64,000 nt of DNA from an uncultured Colwellia sp. (GTDB lineage Bacteria > Pseudomonadota > Gammaproteobacteria > Enterobacterales > Alteromonadaceae), in contig CAJXQI010000004.1 of assembly GCA_913058395.1 (NCBI GenBank), positions 124,001 through 188,000 on the forward strand. The letters run 5' to 3'. A model generated the notes under the pieces. It searched no databases, was not told the origin of the DNA, and was given only the letters and a program-made list of their open reading frames with translations. Below, in pieces: positions 9,148 to 16,799 of the stretch. Numbering within the stretch: position 1 is the first letter of the stretch; each line of letters starts with the position of its first letter. Both the position numbers and the translations under genes were made by a program.

Positions 9148-9960
9148 TTATCCTGATGGCATGGCCAATATTGTTTTAATATCGATAGTTTCTTTGTATC
9201 GAACAAAAGTGGTTTCACACTTCATTCTAGCCAGAACAGCCATGCGGTCAGATAGCTCATTACCTTCAATATTAGCGTGACCTTTAACATGGCTAATAAT
9301 CAAGTTTGCTTTTAGCGTCTGATAAAGTGAAAAGCACTGCTTGATCACTTCAAGGTTTTTAATTTCTTCACCCTTACCGCGTGTCCAGCCTTTTGCTTGC
9401 CAGCCTTTTGCCCACTTGGTTACACAATCAATAGAGTATTTAGAGTCAGATAAAACCTGTACTGTTTTACCTTGATCAATATGCATTTTGGCATATTTAA
9501 AGGCCGCTAATAAACCATTAAGCTCGGCAGTATTATTGGTGCCCATAGGTTGATACAAGCCATACCAAAGCTCAATTAACTGTTGCTGTTGATAAACGGC
9601 CATACCGGTGCCTGATTTTCCCGGATTAGGTGAACAGGCACCATCGCAATATATATTAAAATCGGCCTCTTTCTTTGCTGCTGATGGAGCACTGCTTGCT
9701 TTAACACTTCCAGCCTTTGCGCTTGCGGTTTTAGTATAAGTTGCTGAGCCTGCAGACTTCGAGCTACTTTCTTTACCCATAGAGCGTTTGGTTAGTGCTT
9801 TAGTGTAGGTTGATTGAAAAGCGAGTTCAGCGTCTGCTTTTGATGGAAAACCCATAAATTGTGCATCGGGTCTTCCTTGCGTGTGACTTTTAACATCGTC
9901 CCAACGTTCAAATACACCTGTTTTTGCGCCTTTCCATACTACGTAATACTTTTTACTCAT
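9148..9960 (-). CDS. rnhA: Ribonuclease H with N-terminal viroplasmin-like domain
   Basis: Cleaves the RNA strand of RNA/DNA hybrids. The 270-residue protein starts with a Cauli_VI/RNHCP domain (about residues 3-50, YYVVWKGAKTGVF and MGFPSKADAELAF) that binds hybrids in eukaryotic-type RNase H1. A Ser/Ala/Lys-rich linker (about 60-97) follows, then the RNase H fold. Catalytic acids are visible: D106 (YCDGAC), E146 (NNTAELNG), D172 (LSDSKY) and D238 (NELSDRMA), with H228 in KGHAN. This layout differs from the 155-residue single-domain E. coli RnhA, so it may be an additional RNase H in this genome. Confidence 0.9.
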   Translation of the reverse strand: MSKKYYVVWKGAKTGVFERWDDVKSHTQGRPDAQFMGFPSKADAELAFQSTYTKALTKRSMGKESSSKSAGSATYTKTASAKAGSVKASSAPSAAKKEADFNIYCDGACSPNPGKSGTGMAVYQQQQLIELWYGLYQPMGTNNTAELNGLLAAFKYAKMHIDQGKTVQVLSDSKYSIDCVTKWAKGWQAKGWTRGKGEEIKNLEVIKQCFSLYQTLKANLIISHVKGHANIEGNELSDRMAVLARMKCETTFVRYKETIDIKTILAMPSG

Positions 9961-10005
9961 AAATTGTTAACCGTAACTCTATTGTTTGTTTATTTTTAAT
10001 TGCTG

Positions 10006-10794
10006 TTACTTCACTTGCTTACTATTTTTTACCGACCAAATAACCAACAGGATACCGGCAATAAAAAACGGAATACTTAGCATTTGTCCGGCCGTCAAAG
10101 CGATATCAGCAGCATAAGCTGCTTGTTTTTCTTTTAACATTTCAATAAGAAAACGAGCCGTAAAGATTAAGATAAGAAACACACCTAAAATTGAACCTTG
10201 TGGCGTTTGTGCTTCCTTCTTCTTATAAAAAACCATTAAAACAAAGAATATGGTTAAATATGCAATGGCTTCATAAAGTTGAGAAGGGTGGCGAGCAACA
10301 TTATCGATACGAGAAAAAATAACCGCCCAAGGTACATTGCTCGGAGTTCCTAAAATTTCTGAATTGACAAAATTGGCACTACGAACAAAAAAGCCAAATA
10401 ACGCGGTACATATAGCTAGTCTGTCGAGCAGCCACATAAAATTCATATTATTTTTCTTACTGTAAATACCAGCTGCAATTATTGCCCCTAAGCCGCCACC
10501 ATGGCTGGCAAGTCCACCTTCCCAAATTGCTAAAATTTTCATTGGGTTGGCAAAGTAATAACTAGGGTCGTAAAAGAAACAATGACCTAAGCGGGCACCA
10601 ACAATAACGCCAATCACTATGTATACGAGTAAATTATCAAGCGCGGCTAAATCTTGTTTTTCGGTTTGAAATATCCATTTCATGACCTGTAAACCAGATA
10701 AAATTGCAGTTGCGAATAGTACACCATACCAATGAATGGTAAGTGGCCCTACGGAGAAAAATACCGGATTGAGATCCCAAACTAAATGTTGCAA
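10006..10794 (-). CDS. lgt: Prolipoprotein diacylglyceryl transferase, Bacteroidota-like
   Basis: Transfers a diacylglyceryl group from phosphatidylglycerol to the lipobox cysteine of prolipoproteins in the inner membrane. It has 262 residues and about seven membrane segments. Family motifs are present: HWYG near the N-terminus, GARLGHCFFYDP, WEGGLASHGG, RSANFVNSE with the conserved Arg, Asn and Glu, and HPSQLYEA. The wording LGHCFFYDPSYY, WEGGLASHGGGLG and ARFLIEMLKEKQAA is that of Bacteroidota Lgt rather than gammaproteobacterial Lgt (GGRIGYVLFYN). It is not next to thyA, where I would expect the resident gene. The start is TTG at 10794 with AAGGG seven bases upstream. Confidence 0.88.
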   Translation of the reverse strand: MQHLVWDLNPVFFSVGPLTIHWYGVLFATAILSGLQVMKWIFQTEKQDLAALDNLLVYIVIGVIVGARLGHCFFYDPSYYFANPMKILAIWEGGLASHGGGLGAIIAAGIYSKKNNMNFMWLLDRLAICTALFGFFVRSANFVNSEILGTPSNVPWAVIFSRIDNVARHPSQLYEAIAYLTIFFVLMVFYKKKEAQTPQGSILGVFLILIFTARFLIEMLKEKQAAYAADIALTAGQMLSIPFFIAGILLVIWSVKNSKQVK

Positions 10795-10864
10795 AGAATA
10801 ACCCTTATCATGTGTACGTTAAATGCTATTGATGTCGAATATCGACTTGATTTTCGACATTCTA

Positions 10865-11896
10865 TCAAGCTACTTGTTGCTGTGGTGAATTAATTTGTGC
10901 CAAATCATTAATGAATGCTTCAGGCTGTTCAACGTTGATTAAAACCTGTTCAAAGGACTCAACAAACGCGCCCATCATGCCCCAATATTTGATTGGCTGC
11001 TTGAAAATAATTTTTATATTATGTTGCTTAGCACGACCTATTTTTAATAAGTCATCTGTTTTTATTTCACTGTTTTCATCTTCAGAAAGGTCATTTAATG
11101 CAACTGATTCGATATCAGCTAGCGGCACGGGCATAAAGTTAAAAATAGAATTGTTAATAATCAATTTTTCGTCTTGCACATATATTGAGTAATGGCGTGA
11201 CAAACGGTAGTTTGCGGTCATTAAAATAAAACCATATAGAATAAAAGTTGCTGCCATGATGGCTGCGATTTCACTCCAGTCGACTAATAATTTATAGCTT
11301 ATGGTTGCTGCAATGATTAGCCCTAAGGTGATAGCGAAAAAATGCCAGGCTTTACCTGACAGTAGGGTAATGGTATTAAGTGATTTGATATGGCGTTTTG
11401 ATAAGCGAGGAATAGCGTAATACCAACTGGCAGGCTCGGTGGCAAAGGTTAGCGCTAAGCCTTGCTTCTTATCGTCATCATATTTTCCTATCGCGCCGAT
11501 ACGTGGATCTCCTGATAAATTACGCGCTTGCCAAAGTCCTTTGACAATAATAAACATTAGATAAAATTCTATGATAAGTAATACGGCAATAATTGGGTAA
11601 CGTAGCCATAAAATAAAGTCGAAATATTGTGCGATGTCTTCAGGGAAACTGTAACGCGCAATGGCGCTAGAAAGACTTAATATTATCAATAATTTCCATG
11701 GTTTTTGTTTGCCAGCTTTTATAATAAAAAACCAATAAAGTACGGGTAAAATTGCAAAGTACACTACACTCGCGATGATGACAGGATATAAGCCAAACTC
11801 AGTATCAGTAGTTTCAGGGATAAATTCAAAGCCTAGGTAATAACAACTTATCGCGATGAATAGAAATAGTAGACGGTATTTAACAGACGTTCTCAC
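10865..11896 (-). CDS. Multi-spanning membrane protein with C-terminal PH-like region, function unknown
   Basis: About 343 residues. The N-terminal half has several hydrophobic helices (YRLLFLFIAISCYYLGF, VIIASVVYFAILPVLYWFFII, RYPIIAVLLIIEFYLMFII). Two more helices occur around residues 200-255. The C-terminal 90 residues look like a bacterial PH-like domain (YSIYVQDEKLIINNSIF and PLADIESVALND). The frame runs on to 12118, but codons beyond 11927 come from a MITE. GTG at 11896 has AAAGGA six bases ahead, and ATG at 11902 directly follows that AAAGGA, so GTG is preferred. It may share a transcript with the downstream lgt, about 70 bp away. Confidence 0.7.
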   Translation of the reverse strand: MRTSVKYRLLFLFIAISCYYLGFEFIPETTDTEFGLYPVIIASVVYFAILPVLYWFFIIKAGKQKPWKLLIILSLSSAIARYSFPEDIAQYFDFILWLRYPIIAVLLIIEFYLMFIIVKGLWQARNLSGDPRIGAIGKYDDDKKQGLALTFATEPASWYYAIPRLSKRHIKSLNTITLLSGKAWHFFAITLGLIIAATISYKLLVDWSEIAAIMAATFILYGFILMTANYRLSRHYSIYVQDEKLIINNSIFNFMPVPLADIESVALNDLSEDENSEIKTDDLLKIGRAKQHNIKIIFKQPIKYWGMMGAFVESFEQVLINVEQPEAFINDLAQINSPQQQVA

Positions 11897-11926
11897 AAGC
11901 ATTCCTTTTGTAATCGTTCTTATTAG

Positions 11927-12190
11927 ATACCCAAACCACTTGAAAATGCAGGATTCAGCAAGTCGAAAAAGGGTTAGCACCAAGACATTGATTGAAAGGA
12001 ATGGTTGTTCCATTGTCGAAATCAATAACGCCGGAGATGACCCTTTATCGCCTTGCCCTGCGGGAGCTAAGCTAGAAAACCAGTGCAGCGTTGCAGCACT
12101 TGATAAGGGAATAACCATTACCTGCGTGCTGTGCCTTGCTCTGATTTCCTAGCTTAACTCTGAAACTGCATTTTCAAGTGGCTTGGGTAT
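11927..12190. mobile_element. MITE-like element, 264 bp
   Basis: The terminal inverted repeats are 25 bp with a single mismatch, 11927-11951 (begins ATACCCAAACCACTTGAAAA) and 12166-12190 (ends TTTTCAAGTGGCTTGGGTAT). The interior has an imperfect fold-back (GGAATGGTTGTTCC near 11998 against GGGAATAACCATT near 12108) and no transposase. One end lies about 30 bp before the start of the membrane-protein gene and opens a false N-terminal extension of that frame. I could not define a target duplication. Confidence 0.75.
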
Positions 12191-12288
12191 AAGTGCAGTT
12201 TTTCTCTGCTGAGAGAGTATAAGATAGTTTTAATCGTGCTTGAAGTGGAATTTTAGACAAGAAAAATAGAGGGGAGTTATCAATGTAA

Positions 12289-12314
12289 AAAACCACGCAG
12301 GGTCGCGTGGTTTT
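12289..12314 (-). terminator. Rho-independent terminator of the GH97 gene
   Basis: AAAACCACGC (12289-12298) pairs with GCGTGGTTTT (12305-12314) around a 6-base loop. On the minus strand the stem is followed by a run of seven Ts including the stem end. It lies 27 bp beyond the GH97 stop. Confidence 0.85.
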
Positions 12315-12340
12315 ATCTGGAAAGTATCGCTTATCGCTTA

Positions 12341-14389
12341 TTAATCAAGCGCTTTAAATCGAATTGCAGCGCCGCCACTTGTTGCTAATGGTAAGGTTAT
12401 ACTGTCGTTTGATTTAACAGCTCTATTTTCGATAATTAAATCATAAGGATTATTAACCCACTCAGCCTTTTTACCATCGCGATAAATTTGCGCTTGGTAG
12501 CGTTTCCCTTGCTCTAAAAAGTCTAGTTTTAATGTTATCTCGCGGGAATTTTCATCGGTTAGGGCACCAACAAACCAGTCATTTCCGTTGCGTTCTTGTC
12601 TCGCAAATGCAACATAGTCACCAACTTCTCCGGCAATCGCGATACTTTCATACCAGTCGGTAGGAACATCCTTAATAAATTGAAATGCTGGCATATTGGC
12701 TTGATAATTTTTGGGTAAATCGGCCGCCATTTGAATTGGGCTGTAAAGCACAACATATAGAGCAAGCTGCTTAGCTAATGTGGTTTGTGGTCGGTTAGTG
12801 TCACTGCCTAAACCATTAAAGCTCATATCAAAAATACCTGGCGTAAAATCCATTGGCCCAGCTAATAAACGTGTAAAAGGTAATATTGCGGTGTGTTCAG
12901 GTGGGTTTGGCGGTGTACCCCAAGCGTTAAATTCTTGGCCTCTAGCACCTTCTCTAGCGATCCAGTTAGGGTAGGTTCTACGCAACCCTGTCGCTTTTAT
13001 TGGTTCATGGGTATTAATACTAATTTTATGTTTAGCGGCTTCAGTAACACTGTGTAAGTATTCATTAACCATAAATTGACCATCGTGCCACTCTTTACGC
13101 ACTATGTCATCTTCGTCGATACGCTTAATATTGCCACCATCAGCAACATAGCCCGTTTTTATTTGGCTAACACCATGTTTTTGATAAAGCGCATATGCAT
13201 CAGACATTTGATTACGGTAATTGGTAACACTGCCTGACGTTTCATGATGACCAATTAAACGCACACCTTTTTTAGCGCCATATTGACTGATTTTTTCAAT
13301 ATCAAAATCATCATAAGGTTTCGTGAAATTAAAAACATCACCATTGCTGAACCATGCGCCATCCCAGCCTTTATTCCAGCCTTCAACTAGTACACCTGAA
13401 AAGCCATGTTCAGCAGCAAAGTCCATGTAACGCATAGTTTCACTAGTGGTAGCGCCATGCTTATCTCCACTACCCCAAGTATTGGTTTCAATATGCATTC
13501 CCCACCAAATACCGACATATTTACCCGGTTCAACCCAAGAAACGTCACCCAGTTTATTTGGCTCATTAAGGTTTAAGATTAGGTTTGAATTTAATAATCC
13601 GACCGCATCTTTACTGATTTGAATGGTGCGCCATGGTGATTTAAAGTTTGTGCTAGTTTTTACTAAACTACCGTCTGACCATGGTGTTAAGTCAGCCTTT
13701 AATGTACCAGGGCGTTTTTGGTTAAGTGTCATTGCGGCATAATCAACAAGCGCTGCTTCGTGAATACTTATATGAGTGCCAGACGGTAATTTAAAAGTAA
13801 AAGGCGTATGTGCTCTATCAACACTTTCTACATTTGTGGTGTTATAAAGGTACTCGTAACGATTCCAACCACGGGCTGGTATCCACCATGCGGTTGATTG
13901 CTTTGCGTTTTTTAATGAAAACTCGGTTAGCTCGTCAGTGATCTCAATATTATCATTTAAGCCTTTTTGTTTTGGCACTTCGTACCGAAAGCCAATACCA
14001 TCATTAAAAGCACGAAAACGTACTTTATACTCATTAGCGCTATCGCGAGAAGTAGTGAAAGTGAGCAGTAATTCGTTATGTTTATCAGCAACGTTTTTAC
14101 GTTCGCCCCAAGGTAGTTGCCAGCTACTATCTACCTGCTTATTACTAACTGATGTTATTTTAAAGCCATCACTAAAACCATGTGCATTTTTGAATAACAT
14201 GCCTAATTTTGAAAGTGTGATAACGGTTTCATCATTAAAGCTTACTTGGTAGCTAGGCTGATTATCGTCGTTAACACTAATGGTGATTTTATTATCAGGT
14301 GAGCTAACAGTGACCGTTTTTGCGAGAACGTCAACGGAAGAAAATAGGCCAATAAAAAGTATGGACAGAGGAAATGCGAAATTTTTCAT
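12341..14389 (-). CDS. Glycoside hydrolase family 97, putative alpha-glucosidase
   Basis: Periplasmic enzyme that removes glucose (or a related alpha-linked sugar) from oligosaccharides. It has 682 residues with a Sec signal peptide (FAFPLSILFIGLFSSVDVLA). The GH97 layout is clear: N-terminal beta-sandwich (about 25-280), TIM barrel (about 290-560), C-terminal beta domain. WWIPARGWNRYEYLYN near residue 178, INTHEPIKATG near 460 and AREGARGQEFNAWG near 485 carry the acidic residues used by SusB-like inverting alpha-glucosidases. Retaining alpha-galactosidases of this family replace some of these Glu residues, so alpha-glucosidase is favoured. An operator-like palindrome (14455-14468) is upstream and a strong terminator downstream. 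Confidence 0.9.
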   Translation of the reverse strand: MKNFAFPLSILFIGLFSSVDVLAKTVTVSSPDNKITISVNDDNQPSYQVSFNDETVITLSKLGMLFKNAHGFSDGFKITSVSNKQVDSSWQLPWGERKNVADKHNELLLTFTTSRDSANEYKVRFRAFNDGIGFRYEVPKQKGLNDNIEITDELTEFSLKNAKQSTAWWIPARGWNRYEYLYNTTNVESVDRAHTPFTFKLPSGTHISIHEAALVDYAAMTLNQKRPGTLKADLTPWSDGSLVKTSTNFKSPWRTIQISKDAVGLLNSNLILNLNEPNKLGDVSWVEPGKYVGIWWGMHIETNTWGSGDKHGATTSETMRYMDFAAEHGFSGVLVEGWNKGWDGAWFSNGDVFNFTKPYDDFDIEKISQYGAKKGVRLIGHHETSGSVTNYRNQMSDAYALYQKHGVSQIKTGYVADGGNIKRIDEDDIVRKEWHDGQFMVNEYLHSVTEAAKHKISINTHEPIKATGLRRTYPNWIAREGARGQEFNAWGTPPNPPEHTAILPFTRLLAGPMDFTPGIFDMSFNGLGSDTNRPQTTLAKQLALYVVLYSPIQMAADLPKNYQANMPAFQFIKDVPTDWYESIAIAGEVGDYVAFARQERNGNDWFVGALTDENSREITLKLDFLEQGKRYQAQIYRDGKKAEWVNNPYDLIIENRAVKSNDSITLPLATSGGAAIRFKALD

Positions 14390-14423
14390 TATTGCTCTTA
14401 TTGTGAGGTGCTATTGCTTAAGC

Positions 14424-14444
14424 TTAAAACGGCAAGCGTTTTAA
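14424..14444. promoter_or_regulatory. Inverted repeat in the GH97 leader
   Basis: TTAAAACG and CGTTTTAA, 8-bp perfect arms around GCAAG, lie about 35 bp upstream of the GH97 start codon, between it and the operator-like palindrome. It could be a second operator or an mRNA leader hairpin. Confidence 0.4.
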
Positions 14445-14454
14445 TTCATTAGGC

Positions 14455-14468
14455 TGCATACGTATTCA
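14455..14468. promoter_or_regulatory. Putative LacI-family operator (maltose/starch regulon), GH97
   Basis: TGCATACGTATTCA, a near-perfect palindrome centred on CG as in LacI-family sites. The identical 14-mer is upstream of the pullulanase gene (21060), and its reverse complement upstream of the TonB receptor (21470). It lies 66 bp before the GH97 start. The regulator is not in this window. A MalR-type repressor is an inference from gene functions. Confidence 0.65.
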
Positions 14469-14851
14469 CGTACTGGTTAACCATTTGTTACGTGAAAAAT
14501 ATTATTAGCGAAAATTAGCAGTAGTAAATAAACGGCTGTTGAATAGAAAATTAAGGCTTATTTATCTTTCATAACATTAAGGTGCTTACTATCAGTCTTA
14601 ATTCTAATTAATATTCAAAGTTCATTTAATTTATTTATTAATCAATTAATTGTCGCAGATTTTCTAATTTACGGCGGAAATTTACTAGTAAAAATAACTC
14701 AATATTTCATTCTGTAAGTAACAGTGAAAAGCGATTTCTGCTAACTGGTTACGGTTACTTTATTGGTGTTGAAAGCTGAACGAGTTCCGTAAAAATAATA
14801 ACAATAATCACACATTTAACGCCTGAAATATTGGCAGCTAGGGTGAAATTA

Positions 14852-15907
14852 ATGAAATCATTTTTAAAAGCAATAATTACAACTGCGGCGATTATATCAA
14901 TGCAAGCGACGGCAGCAAAACCACAACTAGACGTCGATTTGTCAGTTAATAACAGTGGCAGTGGCGATGTTAATGCCACGTTGACTATTACTAACAATGG
15001 CAATGGTCAACAAAAGCTTCTAGGTTGGTATATTGATTTAGATGAAGAACATATTTTTAATGTAAAGCGTGATGGTGTAGAAGTAGATTTTTACGGCCCT
15101 CATTATAAGCGTCATGCGCCAGTTGAAAAAGATTTCATTAAACTGAAATCTGGTGAATCGTTGACTAAAACGTTTGAGCTAAGTGGCTTATATGATATGA
15201 GCGAAACTGGCAGCTATGAAATTAGCTATGATGTGAAATCATTACACTTATATGCAAATAAAGGGCAGCAGAAAAAAGCGGAACGATTAACATCTGCACC
15301 GGTTACATTATGGATTGATGGAATTGCTGCCAAAGGCACTGCAAATAAAGGTAAGCCAGGTGGCGGCGGTTCATCAGACTGTATCGATGGTACTTGTTTT
15401 ACAGGTCGTTGTAGCAACAGCCAAAAAACGGAAATCATTAGTGCATTAGATGCTGCGGATCAAATTACAAACAACTCTGTTGCTTACTTAAATTCACATT
15501 CAGCCAATAATACTTCTGCTCGTTATAATACATGGTTTGGTGCTGCGACGTCTTCACGTTATAACACCGCAGTTGCTAACTTTAACGCTATTGATGATGC
15601 CATTGATAATAAACCATTAGAGTTTGACTGTAGCTGTAAGAAAACTTATTTTGCCTTTGTATACCCTGCACAGCCATACAAAGTTTATCTTTGTAAAGCA
15701 TTTTGGAGTGCTAATGAATTTGGCACAGACTCACGTGCGGGAACAATCGTTCATGAGCTGAGCCATTTTAACGCCATTGCTGGTACAGATGACGTAGTAT
15801 ATGGTCAATCTGGTGCTCAAAGTTTAGCAAATTCAGACCCTGATCAAGCACTAAATAATGCTGATAGTCATGAATATTTTGCGGAAAACACGCCTAACCA
15901 AAATTAA
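14852..15907 (+). CDS. Secreted M35 (aspzincin) metalloendopeptidase
   Basis: Zinc protease of about 351 residues. ATG at 14852 is chosen because AGGGTG lies six bases upstream; a TTG seven codons earlier keeps the frame open. A signal peptide (KAIITTAAIISMQATAA) is followed by an N-terminal beta domain (about 23-160) with WYIDLDEEHIFNV and YGPHYKRHAP, then a Gly-rich spacer (KPGGGGSSDC). The C-terminal catalytic domain has HELSH with zinc ligands H301 and H305 and catalytic E302, followed by GTDD, the aspzincin third ligand. In M35 enzymes the N-terminal domain is removed on activation. The next gene encodes a free relative of this domain. Confidence 0.88.
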   Translation: MKSFLKAIITTAAIISMQATAAKPQLDVDLSVNNSGSGDVNATLTITNNGNGQQKLLGWYIDLDEEHIFNVKRDGVEVDFYGPHYKRHAPVEKDFIKLKSGESLTKTFELSGLYDMSETGSYEISYDVKSLHLYANKGQQKKAERLTSAPVTLWIDGIAAKGTANKGKPGGGGSSDCIDGTCFTGRCSNSQKTEIISALDAADQITNNSVAYLNSHSANNTSARYNTWFGAATSSRYNTAVANFNAIDDAIDNKPLEFDCSCKKTYFAFVYPAQPYKVYLCKAFWSANEFGTDSRAGTIVHELSHFNAIAGTDDVVYGQSGAQSLANSDPDQALNNADSHEYFAENTPNQN

Positions 15908-15950
15908 TGGTTAGTTGCTTTAAAGGAAATTAAAGCGTTTTATAAATTAA

Positions 15951-15985
15951 AAGGCCAAACCCACTTAAAATGGTTTGGCTTTTTT
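15951..15985 (+). terminator. Rho-independent terminator after the M35 gene
   Basis: GCCAAACC (15954-15961) pairs with GGTTTGGC (15972-15979), extended by A-T pairs and followed by TTTTTT. It separates the protease gene from the downstream small secreted protein. Confidence 0.85.
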
Positions 15986-16054
15986 AATGGGGTTTATTTT
16001 TAAAAGCTTTTGTATAAATAAAATGAGAAATACATGTGATGTTTTGGAAAAAGA

Positions 16055-16678
16055 ATGCTTTACTTAAATAGTAAAAGGAATTTACGTGTAGCTATTATTG
16101 CGATGAGTAATTACAAAAGGGTGGTTAGTAAATTGATATATACCAAACACTTTTTTTTTATTATTGCTTTAGGATCTATGTCATTAGCTAGTTTTAGCAA
16201 GGAGCTAAGAATTATGGAAGGATTTATGCCGGCCGAACTTAATCACAGTACTATTGAAATTGAAACCCCTCCTTTAAGTTGTAAGCTTAATATTATTGCA
16301 GAGCAGAATGTTATAGATGGTGTGTTTGTTGATTTTGTTTTGTTAAATCAAAGTGATAGTGACTTGTCTGTTTTAACTTGGTATACCCCGTTAGAAGGTT
16401 TTTTATCAAATTTATTCATTGTTACGGACAAATATGGTGAAAAAGTCGCCTATCAAGGGCCTATGGTTAAACGCGCTAAGCCAACATCAATAGACTATCA
16501 ATTAATTCGAGCAAAGGGCAATGTTGCAACCATGCTTGATTTAAGTTCGGTGTATAGTTTAATTCCAGGCGATTACAATTTACAGTTGAATAAAAAAACG
16601 CTGCAAGTGGTAGAAAATGGTATGCCGGCTAGCGTTTATCAATGCCAAACGGATACTTTAACGTTTAGTGTGCAGTAA
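16055..16678 (+). CDS. Secreted protein related to the M35 protease N-terminal domain
   Basis: Up to 207 residues. It has a signal-like segment (HFFFIIALGSMSLASFS) and no protease motif. Its middle resembles the N-terminal domain of the neighbouring M35 enzyme: LTWYTPLEGF with IVTDKYGEKVAYQGPMVKRAKP, against LGWYIDLDEE with VKRDGVEVDFYGPHYKRHAP, then a matching LSSVY...PGDYNLQL strand against LSGLY...TGSYEISY. ATG at 16055 has GGAAAAAG before it; ATG at 16103 gives a more ordinary signal peptide, so the start is uncertain. A role as inhibitor, chaperone or binding partner of the protease is inference. Confidence 0.7.
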   Translation: MLYLNSKRNLRVAIIAMSNYKRVVSKLIYTKHFFFIIALGSMSLASFSKELRIMEGFMPAELNHSTIEIETPPLSCKLNIIAEQNVIDGVFVDFVLLNQSDSDLSVLTWYTPLEGFLSNLFIVTDKYGEKVAYQGPMVKRAKPTSIDYQLIRAKGNVATMLDLSSVYSLIPGDYNLQLNKKTLQVVENGMPASVYQCQTDTLTFSVQ

Positions 16679-16720
16679 GTTATTTCTAGTTGTTTAAGGC
16701 TAAATTTTTACTGTTAAATG

Positions 16721-16751
16721 AAAAAGCTTATTACAATGTAATAAGCTTTTT
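16721..16751. terminator. Strong bidirectional terminator
   Basis: AAAAAGCTTATTAC (16721-16734) and GTAATAAGCTTTTT (16738-16751) form a perfect 14-bp stem with a three-base loop between two convergent genes. T-runs occur on both strands. Confidence 0.9.
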
Positions 16752-16799
16752 GGGTTCTGAAGCAAATTAGCAGTTCTGCTGATTATTACCTGTTAGTCT

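Larger units (their letters stand above)
14390..14851. other. Divergent regulatory gap between GH97 and the M35 protease
   Basis: About 460 bp with no credible gene. It holds an inverted repeat (14424-14444) and the putative sugar-repressor operator (14455-14468) close to GH97. The remainder is AT-rich, with no other motif I can defend. Confidence 0.6.

Noticed and set aside
11897-12118. N-terminal extension of the membrane-protein frame
   Set aside because: Most of it (beyond 11927) lies in the MITE; the SD and first hydrophobic helix point to the start at 11896 or 11902.
11856-12152. Plus-strand frame of 98 codons across the MITE
   Set aside because: It spans an element end and the 5' part of the opposite gene, with no SD and no recognisable domain.
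13938-14252. 104-codon frame opposite GH97
   Set aside because: Antisense of a well-conserved catalytic gene with ordinary codon use; no independent signals.
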